The notes: generated by a model not told the origin, from the letters alone. Positions 42,697 through 55,749 are shown, numbered from the stretch's first letter. The stretch: DNA of 64,000 nt from Citrobacter amalonaticus (GCA_028994555.1 JARDVN010000001.1:3534001-3598000); one strand, 5' to 3'. A program made the numbers and translations.

Positions 42697-43699
42697 ATGA
42701 GTAAAATTGGCATTAACGGTTTTGGTCGTATTGGTCGCCTGGTGTTGCGTCGGTTACTGGAAGTGAAAAGCGAGGTTGATGTGGTTGCGATCAACGACCT
42801 CACCTCCCCTAAAATTCTCGCCTATCTGCTTAAGCACGACTCCAACTATGGTCCCTTCCCGTGGAGCGTCGACTTTACCGAGGATGCGCTGATCGTGGAT
42901 GGGAAAACAATCGCGGTGTATGCAGAGAAAGAGGCCAAAAATATCCCGTGGAAAGCGAAAGGCGCAGACGTCATCATTGAATGCACAGGCTTCTATACCT
43001 CAACCGAGAAGTCCCAGGCGCATATTGATGCGGGTGCGAAAAAAGTGCTGATCTCCGCCCCTGCGGGCGACATGAAAACCATTGTCTATAACGTCAATGA
43101 TGACACGCTGGACGCCAGCGATGTGATCGTCTCGGTAGCCTCCTGCACCACCAACTGCCTGGCGCCGATGGCAAAAGCGCTGCACGATAACTTCGGTATC
43201 AAAGTGGGCACCATGACCACCATTCACGCCTACACCGGAACGCAATCGCTGGTTGATGGTCCGCGCGGAAAAGATCTGCGCGCATCACGTGCGGCGGCGG
43301 AAAATATCATTCCCCATACCACCGGGGCGGCAAAAGCTATCGGGCTGGTGATCCCTGAACTCAGCGGCAAGCTGAAAGGCCATGCCCAGCGCGTACCGGT
43401 CAAAACCGGTTCCGTGACCGAACTGGTGTCCATTCTGGATAAAAAAAGTGACAGCAGAAGAGGTTAACAACGCGCTAAAACAGGCGACGCAGAACAATGA
43501 ATCCTTTGGCTATACCGATGAGGAAATTGTCTCTTCTGACGTAATCGGTTCACACTTTGGTTCCGTGTTTGATGCCACCCAGACCGAAATCACCGAGGTG
43601 GGCGATCTGCAACTGGTGAAGACCGTGGCCTGGTACGACAACGAATACGGTTTTGTCACCCAACTGGTCCGTACGCTGGATAAGTTCGTCAGCCTCTAA
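42697..43699 (+). CDS. gapC: Glyceraldehyde-3-phosphate dehydrogenase GapC (one frame break)
   Basis: A GAPDH with NAD motif NGFGRIGR at residue 7 and catalytic cysteine in [12 protein letters not shown] (about residue 150). ATG 42697 follows CAGGAG. A7 at 43441-43447 should be A6, joining LDKKV to [11 protein letters not shown] and giving 333 aa. In E. coli K-12 gapC is a pseudogene; here it appears complete after the single correction. Paralogous to the main glycolytic gapA. Confidence 0.92.
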
Positions 43700-43705
43700 T
43701 CTTCC

Positions 43706-43771
43706 GCCTGATGGCGCTGCGCTTGTCAGGCCTACCCCATGCCCGTTTGAGCGATAACGGCCCAAACGGGC
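43706..43771. terminator. REP-like palindrome and hairpin between gapC and ydcF
   Basis: GCCTGATGGCGCTGCGCTTG then TCAGGC (43706-43731) has REP form. GCCCGTTTG/CAAACGGGC (43741-43771) is a separate 9-bp stem suited to terminate gapC and the convergent ydcF. Confidence 0.7.
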
Positions 43772-43776
43772 AAACT

Positions 43777-44575
43777 TCAGCGCAGCGAACGGTTGCTCAT
43801 CGCCTCATTCAGCGCTGCATCCTGTTGCAGGTGAAGCCACGCACGCTCGACCTCAGGCGGGAAATCCACATGAACAATGAAGTCGCGGCCTCGGGGACCA
43901 TAGCCGGTTTCATCATTACGTAATCGCGGAATCTCCCCCCACCACCAGCGCTAAATAACGATCGACGGTCCACAGGCCGCCAGGATCATTGGCGAAAGCC
44001 ACACCGTCTTCCTGCTGGCATAAGACCGGCGTAAATCCCGGATGGCTCAACCAGCGTGGCGCATCCGGGTTGTCACGGTTAACCCGACGAAAAGTTGCCA
44101 CCGTGCGCCGTTGCATGGTGGGGTCCTGGATCACGATGGCGGTATTTATCGGTTCTGCGGCCTGAGCGACTAACTGCGCGCTAAAACGGGCATTCTCCCC
44201 GCAGTTGGTTGACTGATCTTCCAGCCAGATTTTATCCGCAGGAATATGCCAGAACTGTCGGGCAATATCCGCCAGAATGGCGGCTTCGGCACGACCGGTG
44301 GTCTGGATGGTGTTGTAACGCGGATGCTGGGCGACGGCGGCATACAGGAAGGTCGTGGAGTGTCCAATCCCACCGGCGATCAGCAGTGGAATCCCTTGTT
44401 CATGGGCAATTCGGCATGCGGCGTCAATCGTCGGGATAACCGCATTACCCGCCAGGACCACGCAATCTGCCGGGTAAGCGGGACCTTTGCAGAAGTCATC
44501 CTGCGCCAGCCACTGCCCCACCGTATTGATCGCTTCAACGGTGGCGGCAGAAAGTTTCAGGAACGGTTGCATCAT
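43777..44575 (-). CDS. ydcF: YdcF, DUF218/SanA-like SAM-binding protein (one frame break)
   Basis: Begins [20 protein letters not shown] at 44575 behind GAGGAG. The Rossmann-like DUF218 core includes [23 protein letters not shown] and [11 protein letters not shown]6 at 43935-43940 should be C5, giving [19 protein letters not shown] and a TGA at 43777-43779 (265 aa; E. coli 266). E. coli YdcF binds S-adenosylmethionine; its reaction is unknown. Confidence 0.92.
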
Positions 44576-44964
44576 TAGGCTCCTCCTCATATTCCTGCAG
44601 AGTACCTTAACCGCGTTGAATAAACAGTAGATCTCTCTGAAAGGCTGATGATTGATATTTCGACGCTTTTTTTTGTCATCGGCGTGAAATAATACAAAAC
44701 GTCTAAAAACCGGACGGTTGCACCTGTAGATTATTCTGTTTAATAGCCACTCAATGAATGAATCACGCGATATCTTCTGATTTAACAGGCAATCGACCTG
44801 CCAAATCGCGCTCTTTTTAGCCCATTCCTGCACGATGCCCCTTGTTAAATGTTAAAAACACACCTAGTTTGATTAACAATTTCACAACCATTTAACGTAA
44901 CAGGTTGCACCTGCCGCGCTGCCAGGTGACACCTTCTTTGTTCTCTGGCGGAGGTTTTAAGGTA

Positions 44965-46286
44965 ATGACAACCCATGAAAGCAGTACGACTATACTGAAG
45001 AAAAATAAGAAGGTCCTCGTCGCCAGTCTGACCGGCAGTGCGATTGAGTGGTTCGACTACTTCCTCTACGGCACCGCAGCAGCACTGGTGTTTAACAAGA
45101 TTTTCTTCCCGATGGTCGACCCGGTGATTGGTCTTATCCTCTCGTACCTCTCCTTCTCGCTGACCTTTTTTTATCCGCCCGATCGGCGGGGTGATTTTCG
45201 CCCACATTGGCGATCGCATCGGGCGTAAGAAGACACTGGTACTGACGCTTTCCCTGATGGGCGGCGCGACGGTAATGATTGGTCTGCTGCCCACCTATGA
45301 CATGATAGGTATCTGGGCCCCCATCCTGCTGATCCTGATGCGCATCATCCAGGGAATGGGCATTGGCGGTGAATGGGGTGGCGCGCTACTGCTTGCCTAT
45401 GAGTACGCCCCGGAAAAACGCAAAGGCTTCTTCGGTAGTATTCCGCAGGCGGGGGGTAACCATTGGGATGCTGATGGCGACCTTTATCGTCTCGCTGATG
45501 ACCCTGTTCAGCGAAGAGGATTTCCTCTCCTGGGGCTGGCGTATTCCGTTCCTGTTAAGCTCTGTACTGGTGCTGTTAGGATTATGGATCCGCCGCGATA
45601 TCGATGAAACGCCGGATTTCAGAAAAGTTAAAGCCGCAGGCCAGGTCGCTAAAGCGCCCTTGCGCGATACGCTGACCCATCACTGGCGTGAGGTGCTGAT
45701 TGCCGCGGGTTTGAAGGTAGTAGAAACCGCACCGTTCTACATTTTCTCAACGTTTGTGGTCAGCTATGCCACGAGCACACTGAGCTATCAGAAATCCCAG
45801 GTACTGGAAGCCGTCACCGTCGGCGCGTTGATTGCCACGGTGATGATCCCATTGATGGGGCTGCTGTCAGATAAAATAGGTCGTAAACGGATGTATGCCA
45901 TCAGCGTCACGCTGCTTGGCCTGTTTATCGTGCCGTGGTTCCTGCTGCTCAATACCGGCACCACATGGGGCATTATGCTGGCGACGATTGTGATGTTCGG
46001 CGTGCTGTGGGCGCCGGTAACGGCAGTACTGGGGACGTTGTGCTCAGAAATCTTCAGCGCCAACGTACGCTACACCGGCATCACCCTCGGCTACCAGATT
46101 GGTGCCGCGCTGGCGGGCGGTACTGCTCCTCTTATCGCCACCGGGTTATTGGCTAAATATGACGGCGACTGGGTGCCCGTGGCGTGGTACCTGCTCACCA
46201 CCGTGGCGATTTCACTGATTGCCATTTTCTTTGCCACCCGTGTGAAGCGTAGCCCGGCGACCCATGCCCAGCTTAACGAGTTGTAA
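44965..46286 (+). CDS. MHS-family major facilitator transporter (two frame breaks)
   Basis: A 12-helix MFS symporter of the metabolite:H+ (MHS) family: SAIEWFDYFLYGTAAAL, FARPIGG-type loop (here FFIRPIGG), GDRIGRKKTL and GGEWGGALLL. T7 at 45166-45172 should be T6 and G6 at 45451-45456 should be G5; corrected length 439 aa. Relatives carry shikimate (ShiA), proline/betaine or dicarboxylates. It lies between ydcF and hrpA, in the neighbourhood where E. coli carries aldA. Substrate unknown. Confidence 0.88.
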
Positions 46287-46287
46287 T

Positions 46288-46317
46288 CCCTTCGCGGCCA
46301 GAAAATCTGGCCGCGAA
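46288..46317 (+). terminator. Terminator after the MHS transporter
   Basis: A perfect 15-bp stem, CCCTTCGCGGCCAGA with its complement around an AAA loop, begins 1 bp after the stop codon. No long U run follows. Confidence 0.7.
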
Positions 46318-46387
46318 GGGCCTACGGACAATGCAATGGCATCCGGCGCTTGCTGGAACGCGTAATCCACGCCGATACCATTGAACT

Positions 46388-46422
46388 TGTAGGCCGGATA
46401 AGGCGAAGCCGCCATCCGGCGC
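46388..46422. repeat. REP element between MHS transporter and hrpA
   Basis: TGTAGGCCGGATAAGGCGAA followed by GCCGCCATCCGGCGC is a textbook REP unit; a partial unit (GGCATCCGGCGC) lies at about 46338-46349. Location between convergent genes is typical. Confidence 0.8.
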
Positions 46423-46426
46423 TTAA

Positions 46427-49400
46427 TTAGCCGCTAATCTGTTCCATTGCCTGCAGGATGCGTTTATCTGAAATGGGATATGGCGTTCCCAGCTGTTGGG
46501 CAAAATAGCTAACCCGCAATTCCTCAATCATCCAGCGGATCGCTTTGACATCCTCGTCTTCACGCCGCGCTGGCGGCAGCTTGTTGAACCACTGCTGCCA
46601 TGCCTGCTGTACGCTTTCGACTTTTAACATCTGCGCGCGATCGCGGTGGGGATCAATCGCCAGTTTCTCCAGACGTTTTTCAATCGCCTGCAAGTAACGC
46701 AGCGTATCGCCAAGACGACGGAAGCCATTGCCGGTGACAAATCCGCGGTACACCAGCCCGCTCATCTGCGCTTTGATGTCGGAAAGCCCCAGCGCCATCG
46801 TCATGTCCACGCGCCCTTTCAGACGTTTGTTGATGTTGAATACCGCTGTCAGGATCTGTTCGACCTGTTTTGCTATCTCGACCACCGTCTCGTTCAGTTC
46901 TGCCCGAACCTTCTCGTGCAACGCGGCAAAGCCCTCTTCCGTCCAGACCGGGCCGCCATTGGCGTCAATCAGCTTATCCACACCGCAGGAAATACAGTCG
47001 TCAATCAGCTCCAGCACTTTTCCGTATGGGTTGAAGTACAGACCCAGCTTGGCTTTATTCGGCAGCTTTTCGTGCAGATACTTGATGGGCGACGGGATGT
47101 TTAACAGCAGCAAACGCCGCAACCCCGCCCACATCGCCTGCTGTTGCTCCAGCGGATTATCGAACAGCTTGATCGCCACGCTGTCTCGCTCATCCACCAG
47201 CGCGGGCCACGCTTTAACTTTGTAGTTACCGCGTTTCTGCTCGTAGCTTTCCGGCAGTTGGCCGAAGCTCCAGATATGAAGTCCACTCTGCTCGATACCA
47301 TCATCGGCCACCGCAGACAGCGTCTCCTGCACTTTCCCTTTCAGCCGATCTTTTAACTCCTGTAGCGAGCGCCCTTCCTGCAGCTTCTTGTTCTTATCAT
47401 CCACCACACGGAAGGTGATTTTCAGATGATCGGGCACCTGATCCCAGTGCCAGTCCTCGCGGTCAACCATCACGCCGGTCATCCGACGCAGCTCCCGCTC
47501 CAGTGCGTCCAGTAGCGGCAGTTCCAGCGGCGTCACCCGACCTAAAAACGCTTCGGCGTAGTTTGGCGCCGGAACAAAGTTACGTCGCACCGGTTTCGGC
47601 AGCGACTTAATCAGCGCAATCACCAGTTCGCGACGTAAACCGGGGATCTGCCACTCAAAGCCACTCTCGTCGACCTGATTCAACAACGGCAGCGGAATGT
47701 GTACCGTCACCCCGTCCGCATCAGCCCCCCGGTTCAAACTGGTAACTTAACCGTAGCTTCAGATTGCCCTGATGCCAGAAGTTCGGGTAATCCAGCTTGC
47801 TGATTTTTTCAGCGCCCTCTTTGATGAGCATGCTCTTTTCAAAGTTGAGCAGGTCTGGCGTGTCGCGGCTGACCTTCTTCCACCAGTTGTCAAAATGACG
47901 GGCAGAAATGACGTCATGGCTGATGCGCTGGTCGTAGAACTCAAACAGCGTTTCGTCATCCACCAGGATGTCGCGACGGCGCGATTTGTGTTCCAGCTCT
48001 TCCACTTCCGCACGCAACTTGAGGTTTTCGCGAAAGAAGGCATGACGCGTCTGCCAGTCGCCCTCCACCAGCGCGTGGCGGATAAACAGTTCACGGCACA
48101 GCGCCGGGTCAATCTGGCTGTAGTTCACTTTACGCGCGGCAACAATCGGCAGACCGTACACGGTCACCTTTTCCGTCGCCATCACTGCGCCCTGTGCACG
48201 CTCCCAGTGCGGTTCACTGTACGAACGCTTAATCAGGTGCTGAGCGACCGGTTCCACCCACTCCGGGTCAATGCGTGCTGCAATGCGTCCCCACAGACGG
48301 CTGGTTTCGACCAGTTCCGCGACCATTGCCCACTTCGGCGGTTTTTTGAACAAGCCGGAGCCGGGAAAAATCGAGAAACGCGCGTTACGTGCGCCGGTAT
48401 ATTCCTGTTTATCGGCGTCTTTCATACCGATGTGCGACAACAGCCCGGTCAGAAGCGCAATATGGATTTCACGATACTGCGCGGGTTCGCTGTTCACCGG
48501 AATACCCAACTCTTTCACGACCTGTCGCAGTTGGGTGTAGATATCCTGCCACTCACGCACGCGCAGATAGTTCAGATAGTCAGTCCGGCACAAGCGACGA
48601 AACGCGTTTGACGACAACGCTTTTTGCTGTTCGCCGAGGTAATTCCACAGATTCACAAACGCCAGGAAATCGGACTCTTTATCGTGGAAGCGACGGTGTT
48701 TTTCATCAGACGCCTGCTGCTTATCCATCGGACGCTCGCGTGGGTCCTGAATGGAGAGTGCCGAGGTGATAATCATCGCTTCGCGCACGCAGCCGTGTTT
48801 TTGCGCTTCCAGCACCATGCGTGCCAGGCGCGGATCCACCGGCAGTTGGCTGAGCTGGCGGCCCAGCGGCGTCAGCTTATAGACCGTCGCCTGTTCATCG
48901 GTGGTAATCGCCCCGAGCTCTTCCAGCAGACGCACGCCGTCCTGGATGTTGCGCTTATCCGGCGCTTCGACAAACGGGAACGCGGCGATATCGCCCAGCC
49001 CCAGCGCGGTCATCTGCAGGATAACGGACGCCAGGTTAGTGCGCAGAATTTCCGGGTCGGTAAATTCCGGACGCGACAGGAAATCATCTTCGGAATAGAG
49101 ACGAATACAGATCCCTTCGGATACGCGGCCGCAGCGACCTTTACGCTGGTTCGCGGAGGCCTGCGATACGGGCTCGATCGGCAGGCGCTGCACTTTGGTG
49201 CGATAGCTGTAGCGGCTGATACGCGCTGTACCAGGATCGATAACGTATTTGATGCCAGGCACCGTCAGCGACGTTTCCGCCACGTTGGTCGCCAGCACAA
49301 TACGACGTCCGCTGTGCGACTGGAAAACGCGGTTCTGTTCGCTGTTTGACAGTCGTGCATACAGCGGCAGCACTTCGGTATGGCGCAGATTCAGTTTATT

Positions 49401-50330
49401 CAGCGCGTCAGCGGTATCGCGGATCTCGCGTTCACCGCTCATGAAAATCAGGATGTCACCGGGGCTTTCACGTCCCAGTTCTTCTACTGCATCGAAAATC
49501 GCCTGTAGCTGGTCACGCTCGGTGTCATCGGCCTCTTCGACGATCGGTCGATAGCGGACTTCCACCGGATACGTGCGCCCCGAAACCTCAATGATCGGCG
49601 CATTGTTGAAATGCTTCGAAAAGCGTTCCGGATCGATGGTCGCGGAGGTGATGATGATTTTCAGATCCGGACGACGCGGCAGCAGCTCTTTCAGATAGCC
49701 AAGCAGAAAATCGATGTTCAGGCTACGCTCATGCGCTTCATCGATAATGATGGTGTCGTATTGCATCAGCAGGCGGTCCTGCTGAATTTCCGCCAGCAGG
49801 ATGCCGTCGGTCATCAGCTTCACCATCGTGTTATCGCTGACGTGATCGCTAAAGCGCACCTTATAACCAATGCACCCGCCCGGCTCTGTCTGTAACTCTT
49901 CCGCGATACGGTTCGCCACCGTACGCGCCGCCAGACGACGCGGCTGGGTGTGACCGATCAACCCTTTCAGCCCACGCCCCAGCTCCATACAGATCTTCGG
50001 AAGCTGGGTGGTTTTCCCCGAGCCGGTTTCCCCGGCAACGATCACCACCTGGTGATCGCGCACGGCGTCGAGAATCGCCTGTTTCTTCTGACTAACAGGC
50101 AGGTTTTCAGGGTAGGTAATCGCTGGTCGCGCCGCTTCGCGTAGCACAACTTTACCTGCCGCCTGTTCAATCTCTTTCGCCATCTCCTGGTAAATGGCCT
50201 GTTGTGCATCAGGATTTTTAACCTTCTTCACGCCATGTAGACGCCGCGAGAAACGCTGACGGTCGCGCAGCATCAGTGAATCCAGCTGCTGCTGTAAGGC
50301 ATGAAACGTGAGTTTTTGTTGTTCTGTCAT
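46427..50330 (-). CDS. hrpA: ATP-dependent RNA helicase HrpA (one frame break)
   Basis: A DEAH-box helicase that resolves collided ribosomes in E. coli. Walker A GETGSGKTTQ near residue 98, the DEAH box in IIIDEAHERS, SAT motif ITSATID and the QRKGRCGR motif VI are all present, followed by the long C-terminal DUF3418 region. C6 at 47725-47730 should be C5, joining QFEPG to ADADGVTVHIPLPL and giving exactly 1300 aa. Divergent from azoR. Confidence 0.96.
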
Positions 50331-50372
50331 AGCGTTAAAAGGCAGTGATCTGCCGGGTTAAATCTCTTCTAA

Positions 50373-51137
<765 letters not shown>

Positions 51138-51145
51138 GTTTTTCC

Positions 51146-51165
51146 CCTCCCGCTGCGGCGGGAGG
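51146..51165. terminator. Terminator after azoR
   Basis: CCTCCCGC/GCGGGAGG with a 4-nt loop, followed on the plus strand by TTCTTTAT. Sits between azoR and the convergent GFA-like gene. Confidence 0.75.
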
Positions 51166-51172
51166 TTCTTTA

Positions 51173-51583
51173 TCACTTCGCCTGATAACGCAAATATCCC
51201 ACCACGCCGTTACTTGCACCATCACTCGGATGATTCACCCCGTCAGTGACTTCCACGCAGGGAAAGTCAAACGGCGACACATTTTCAATGCACGCTACGT
51301 TAACGCCATATTCATCCGGGCTGGAGCGCCGCTGGTGGAAAGTGTAAATCCCACACACTGAACAGAAAAAGTGCCTTGCTGTGCCGGTATTGAAACGATA
51401 CTCCGTCAGTTTATCCTGTCCTGAAAGAACCGTTATCCCCATCAATGGCGCAGAAACCACTACCGCCCCCCGCATCCGACAAAATGAACAGTTACAACGC
51501 CGGATGGTATTGAAACCGTCGCTAAGTTGAACGGTAAATTTGACAGCCCCGCAGTGACATTGCGCATTTCTTTTTTCAGTCAT
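51173..51583 (-). CDS. GFA/CENP-V-family zinc protein
   Basis: A 136-aa zinc protein of the glutathione-dependent formaldehyde-activating (GFA/CENP-V) family. Zinc-ligand cysteines appear as CHCG (residues 9-11), RCNCSFC (about 30-35) and CSVCG (about 74-77). Family members were proposed to help join formaldehyde to glutathione, but this is disputed. It lies 14 bp downstream of ydbC and may be co-transcribed. E. coli K-12 lacks it here. Confidence 0.85.
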   Translation of the reverse strand: MTEKRNAQCHCGAVKFTVQLSDGFNTIRRCNCSFCRMRGAVVVSAPLMGITVLSGQDKLTEYRFNTGTARHFFCSVCGIYTFHQRRSSPDEYGVNVACIENVSPFDFPCVEVTDGVNHPSDGASNGVVGYLRYQAK

Positions 51584-51597
51584 GGTAAACCTCCGCC

Positions 51598-52474
51598 TTA
51601 TGCCTTTTGCGCAATACTGTCCAGGGTCGCCAGCACTTCCGCTGAAAGAATCAGCTCCCCTGCCGCCATATTTTCATGCAAATGTGTCACCGACGATGTG
51701 CCTGGTATCAGTAAAATATTCGGTGAGCGATGCAGCAACCACGCCAGCGCAACCTGCATCGGCGTTGCATTGAGGCTCGTGGCGACATCGGAGAGCGTTG
51801 AGGACTGCAGCGGCGTGAACCCGCCCAGTGGGAAAAAGGGGACATAAGCAATACCGTCTTCTGCCAGCGCGTCAATTAACGCGTCATCCTCACGATGGGC
51901 GATATTGTATTCATTCTGTACGCAGACCACGTCTGCCATACTGCGCGCCTGCGCCACCTGGCTTGCAGTCACATTGCTCAGACCGATGTGTCTGACCAGT
52001 CCCTGCTGCTGAAGCTCAGCCAGCACGCTGAAACTCTCTTCAATCGATCCTTCATGCGGGCCGTGACCGTCGCCCAGCATAATGCGTAGGTTAACGACAT
52101 CCAGGACATCCAGCCCCAGGTTTCGCAGATTGTCGTGAACCGCTTTCTTGAGTTCATCTGGCGAAAACGCGGGCAGCCAGGATGCATCGTCGCCACGCCG
52201 GGCGCCGATTTTAGTGACAATCACCAGATCGTCCGGATAAGGATGCAGCGCTTCGCGAATGATTTGATTGGTCACGTGCGGACCGTAAAAATCGCTGGTA
52301 TCAATATGATTAACCCCCCAGCGCGATCGCTTCCCGAAGCACGGTCAAGGCGACATGACGATCGCGGGGTGGACCAAAAACACCAGGCCCCGCCAGTTGC
52401 ATCGCCCCATACCCTATGCGTTTGACCTGCCGGGAACCGAGAGTAAACGTTTCTGTGATGCCGTGACTTGCCAT
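51598..52474 (-). CDS. ydbC: YdbC, pyridoxal reductase-like aldo/keto reductase (one frame break)
   Basis: An aldo/keto reductase reading MASHGITETFTLGSRQVKRIG from 52474. C6 at 52314-52319 should be C5, giving REAIALGVNHIDTSDFYGPH with the catalytic Asp/Tyr, then VIVTKIG with the catalytic lysine; 291 aa in total. E. coli YdbC (PdxI) reduces pyridoxal to pyridoxine with NADPH. Confidence 0.93.
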
Positions 52475-52587
52475 AACTGCCCCTTCTGCTGAATAGCGCG
52501 TAAGAAAAGAGAGTATAGAAACTTACCCTGCAAATTATTACGCGTCACCCGACAAAAAGAAAAACCGCAGACGGCAATTTGAAAGGA

Positions 52588-52911
52588 TTATTTCCGCAGC
52601 CACTTCCCGTTAATGCCCTGGACATATTCTCCGGGTTTCGCCCGCTCGACCAGTTTCTGTCCGGCCATTTTTGCCACTTCGTCAACGGGAAGCTGATGGC
52701 TTTCGGCCAGTTGCTGATAGCTGACGGCTCTCGCCTTATTGATTTCACTCACTAACGCCCGCGTCTGCACATCCTGTTTCAGTGCGACCAGATAACCATT
52801 GTACGTTTCGCCAACCCGGCCCTGGCTTCTGGCTTCACTTAACGTCAGCGCGAAAGCGCTGCCACTTAATAAACTCAGAATCAGCGTCGCCAGAATAAAG
52901 GTTTTTTTCAT
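52588..52911 (-). CDS. ydbL: YdbL, DUF1318 periplasmic protein
   Basis: A 107-aa protein with a cleavable signal peptide (MKKTFILATLILSLLSGSAFA) and a DUF1318 domain. ATG 52911 is chosen over the longer frame because it starts the signal. It is the third gene of ydbH-ynbE-ydbL; YdbL modulates the YdbH-YnbE lipid bridge in E. coli. Confidence 0.92.
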   Translation of the reverse strand: MKKTFILATLILSLLSGSAFALTLSEARSQGRVGETYNGYLVALKQDVQTRALVSEINKARAVSYQQLAESHQLPVDEVAKMAGQKLVERAKPGEYVQGINGKWLRK

Positions 52912-52918
52912 TATCACC

Positions 52919-53110
52919 TCAGAACAAGTCGCTGCGGGATTTGAGCAGGCTTTCAACGTCTTTATCCACTTTGATATGGATCTCATGCTCAATTTTGACG
53001 TTCATATTGATAGTGATGGGCTCTTTGGGTGCCGCGACTTCAATGCGCGGCGTACAGCCCGTGACTAACAACAGCGGGAGAAGCACCAGCACGGCGGTCA
53101 TTGTTTTCAT
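52919..53110 (-). CDS. ynbE: YnbE, small outer-membrane lipoprotein
   Basis: A 63-aa lipoprotein with lipobox LLVTGC (cysteine at residue 19) and the conserved PRIEVAAPKEPITINMNVKI segment. YnbE oligomerises as a beta-strand stack at the C-terminus of YdbH and links it to the outer membrane. Its ATG overlaps the ydbH stop by 4 bp. Confidence 0.92.
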   Translation of the reverse strand: MKTMTAVLVLLPLLLVTGCTPRIEVAAPKEPITINMNVKIEHEIHIKVDKDVESLLKSRSDLF

Positions 53111-55749
53111 TGGGGTTCCTCACATTCCTTGCCTTTCGAACAGGTTTTATCTGGCAGCGCCGCATTTTGTTCAAGCCATGCCTGTAGATTGTCGCCAAAG
53201 CGCAGACTGCGCCACAGCGTAAAAACATTCTCTTTGTGGGTGTAATTGAGATTAACCGTGCCGACCTTGCCATCGACCCGACTGTTGCCGGTGACCTGTG
53301 CCTGCATCGTCAATACGCCCAGATTGTCTAAATTGATTTTGGTCCATGAGTGGGCAATCTCCATATACCGTAACCAGTTGATGGCCGCCCCCGCCGCCAT
53401 ATTATCTTTCACCACCGCATCGGCGGTGTCTTTGTCGATACGCAGCGTCATCGGTCCGGGATTGGTTAACCAGCCGTCTTTGATAATCCATTTTTCATTG
53501 TTCAGCCACAGAGGGAGCGCGCCGCTCACCGGCCCGGACATGGCAAACTGCTTTGGATTCACCGCGCTGATAAGTTCGCTTGAAGAGATGTTTTGCACTC
53601 GCACCAGCGCCGGATCGTGCTGCGGCATGCGCAGTTGCTGCATGGAAACCTTGCCACCCAGCACATCGACGCTTACATCCGTGAGCAGCAGCGGATCGGC
53701 TTCACTCCACGGGTAAGCCCCCTCCAGATCGGCTGTAATATTCGTGGCAGTCACCTGGTTGACCACTTCAGCAATGCGCAGTGAAACCGGCCCGCGCGTC
53801 CCCAGTTGCCACGCGCCTTCACTAAAGCGGAACGGCAATACGAAATCGACGCCGTTGATCTGGTTATCCGGCATCCATGCGCTGCCGCCTTTTAAGACGC
53901 CGTGACCACCGGCCTCGAATCCCTGCTCCGCGGCCGCCGAGAACGCCACCTGAGCGTACAGTTCGCCCTCACGTAATTTCATTTTCCATTCAGGCGGCAC
54001 CAGCGGCTGGAATACCTCCAGCGACTGTTTTGGCCACCAGGCCTGACCGCGCAAACGCAGGCCATCCCAACGACCGTTCAGCCTGACAGGGCCGATCGCC
54101 CCGGCATGTAAATCACCTTTGAACTGGAAAAAAGTCGGATCGCGCCCGTCTACGCTGAATTTGAGCGTTGAAGGCGGTAAGACGCTTCCCCCCCGAGAAA
54201 TGGGTTTCTCCGGCATCAAACGAGAGCGCTCCGCTAAACCGGGGGTGCGCTGCATCACGTACCCATTCGACTGGTTGATCCATTACCAGGCGCGGCGTCT
54301 CCACCTTCATGGTGCCGTACTGAAGCTGGTCAAAGCCGGTGGACAAATCGGTCAGCGTAATGATGTTGTCATGCCACTCGCCTTTGCCGGCCACATCCCA
54401 TTTTGCGTGCATCGGCGTAAAGCTGCCCTCGCCCCAGTAGCGCCACTGCCAGCGCCCCGCATCGGGCAGAAAATCATTTGCCAGACCGTCCAGGTGCAGG
54501 ACGAAATCCCCCCATCAGATTCTCATGAGCGCGCAGAATCGCCTGCAATCGTCCGTCCACGCCACGCTGAGTGACCTTCACGCCCGCCAGCGGCCAGCGG
54601 ATTTCGTCGATATCCAGCGAATCGATAACCCGTCCGCGCGAGCGCAGCAGCGCACCCGGTTCAAACGCCAGTTCCGGATCGGTCAGGCTACCGGTCAACC
54701 TGGCAGGCAGTCTGGCATAGAAAATTAAATCATCCTGCTTGGCTTCACCGGTCAGTTGCAGCGGCATCGCGCTGTCGTCCATGCTCAGTTTTCCCGGCCC
54801 AAACGAAAGCACCGCGTTGCCTTTCCCTGCTTCTCCCTGGGTCAGCACATTGAGCCGTCCGCTGATCACGGCGTTCTCGGTGCCCTCCTGCCAGTTATCC
54901 ACTTTCACGCCCAGACGTCCGCTCAGCGGAAAACCCTGATAAGGCCACGACCAGCGACCATCGCTGATGGTTAACTGCTGGCGCGTGAGTTCCCACGGCA
55001 GATCGAGCAGCGGATCGGCATTATCCCGCGCCATGACAATCAACTGCCCGGCATTTTCACGCCATTCCAGTTCCGCATCGACCAGCGATGGCTCCTGCGG
55101 CAGGCTAAGTGTGGCGACAGTTCGCCCACTCACCGGCAGTCCATCCGGCACCAGCGGCATCGTGAACTCCCCAACCAGTTTGACCGGTGGTTGCCCCTCA
55201 AAAGCCATCACATCGAGTTGGCTCACGGTCAGCGTCTGGCCGCGCAGTTGGCCTTGAAATTTTACCTTGTCGCCCTGATAACGAAGTTGCTGGACTGAAG
55301 AGGTCAGCGAGACGTTCAGTTTGCCCTGCCACACCTGCCAGGGGGAGAGAATGACGTTGTCGATGGTAATCCATGTGTTAGGCAACATAGCCTGCCATTC
55401 TGCCAGCGTACGTGGCGCGGCAGGAGACGGTTCCGTTTGCGGCAGTTTTGCCAGACACGCGGAGTCGAGTTCAAGCGTGCCCATATCCAGTTGCCAGCGG
55501 CTGGGATGCGACAACCGGGCCTGACTGACACGGGCTAACTGGCAATCATCAACCAGGTAGCGGAGCTCAGGAATAGATAAACCGTGGCGCGTGAATCGGG
55601 GGGCTATCATCCAGTGCAATGCGTGTCCCGACCGGCAGCCAGATACCTGCCAGCGTCGGAACCCACCACCCCAGCGTCATCATAAGCGTGAGCGGGATAA
55701 GGATAACGAGTAAAAGTAGCGCCAGAACGGCTTTGTATTTACCCTTCAT
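53107..55749 (-). CDS. ydbH: YdbH, AsmA-like phospholipid transport protein (three frame breaks)
   Basis: An inner-membrane-anchored AsmA/TamB-type bridge, redundant with TamB and YhdP for moving phospholipids to the outer membrane. The N-terminal helix is AVLALLLLVILIPLTLMMTLG. Extra bases at G6 55598-55603, C6 54508-54513 and C7 54188-54194 split it into four frames; corrected, it is exactly 879 aa as in E. coli. The rest is beta-rich, as expected for a hydrophobic groove. Confidence 0.94.
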
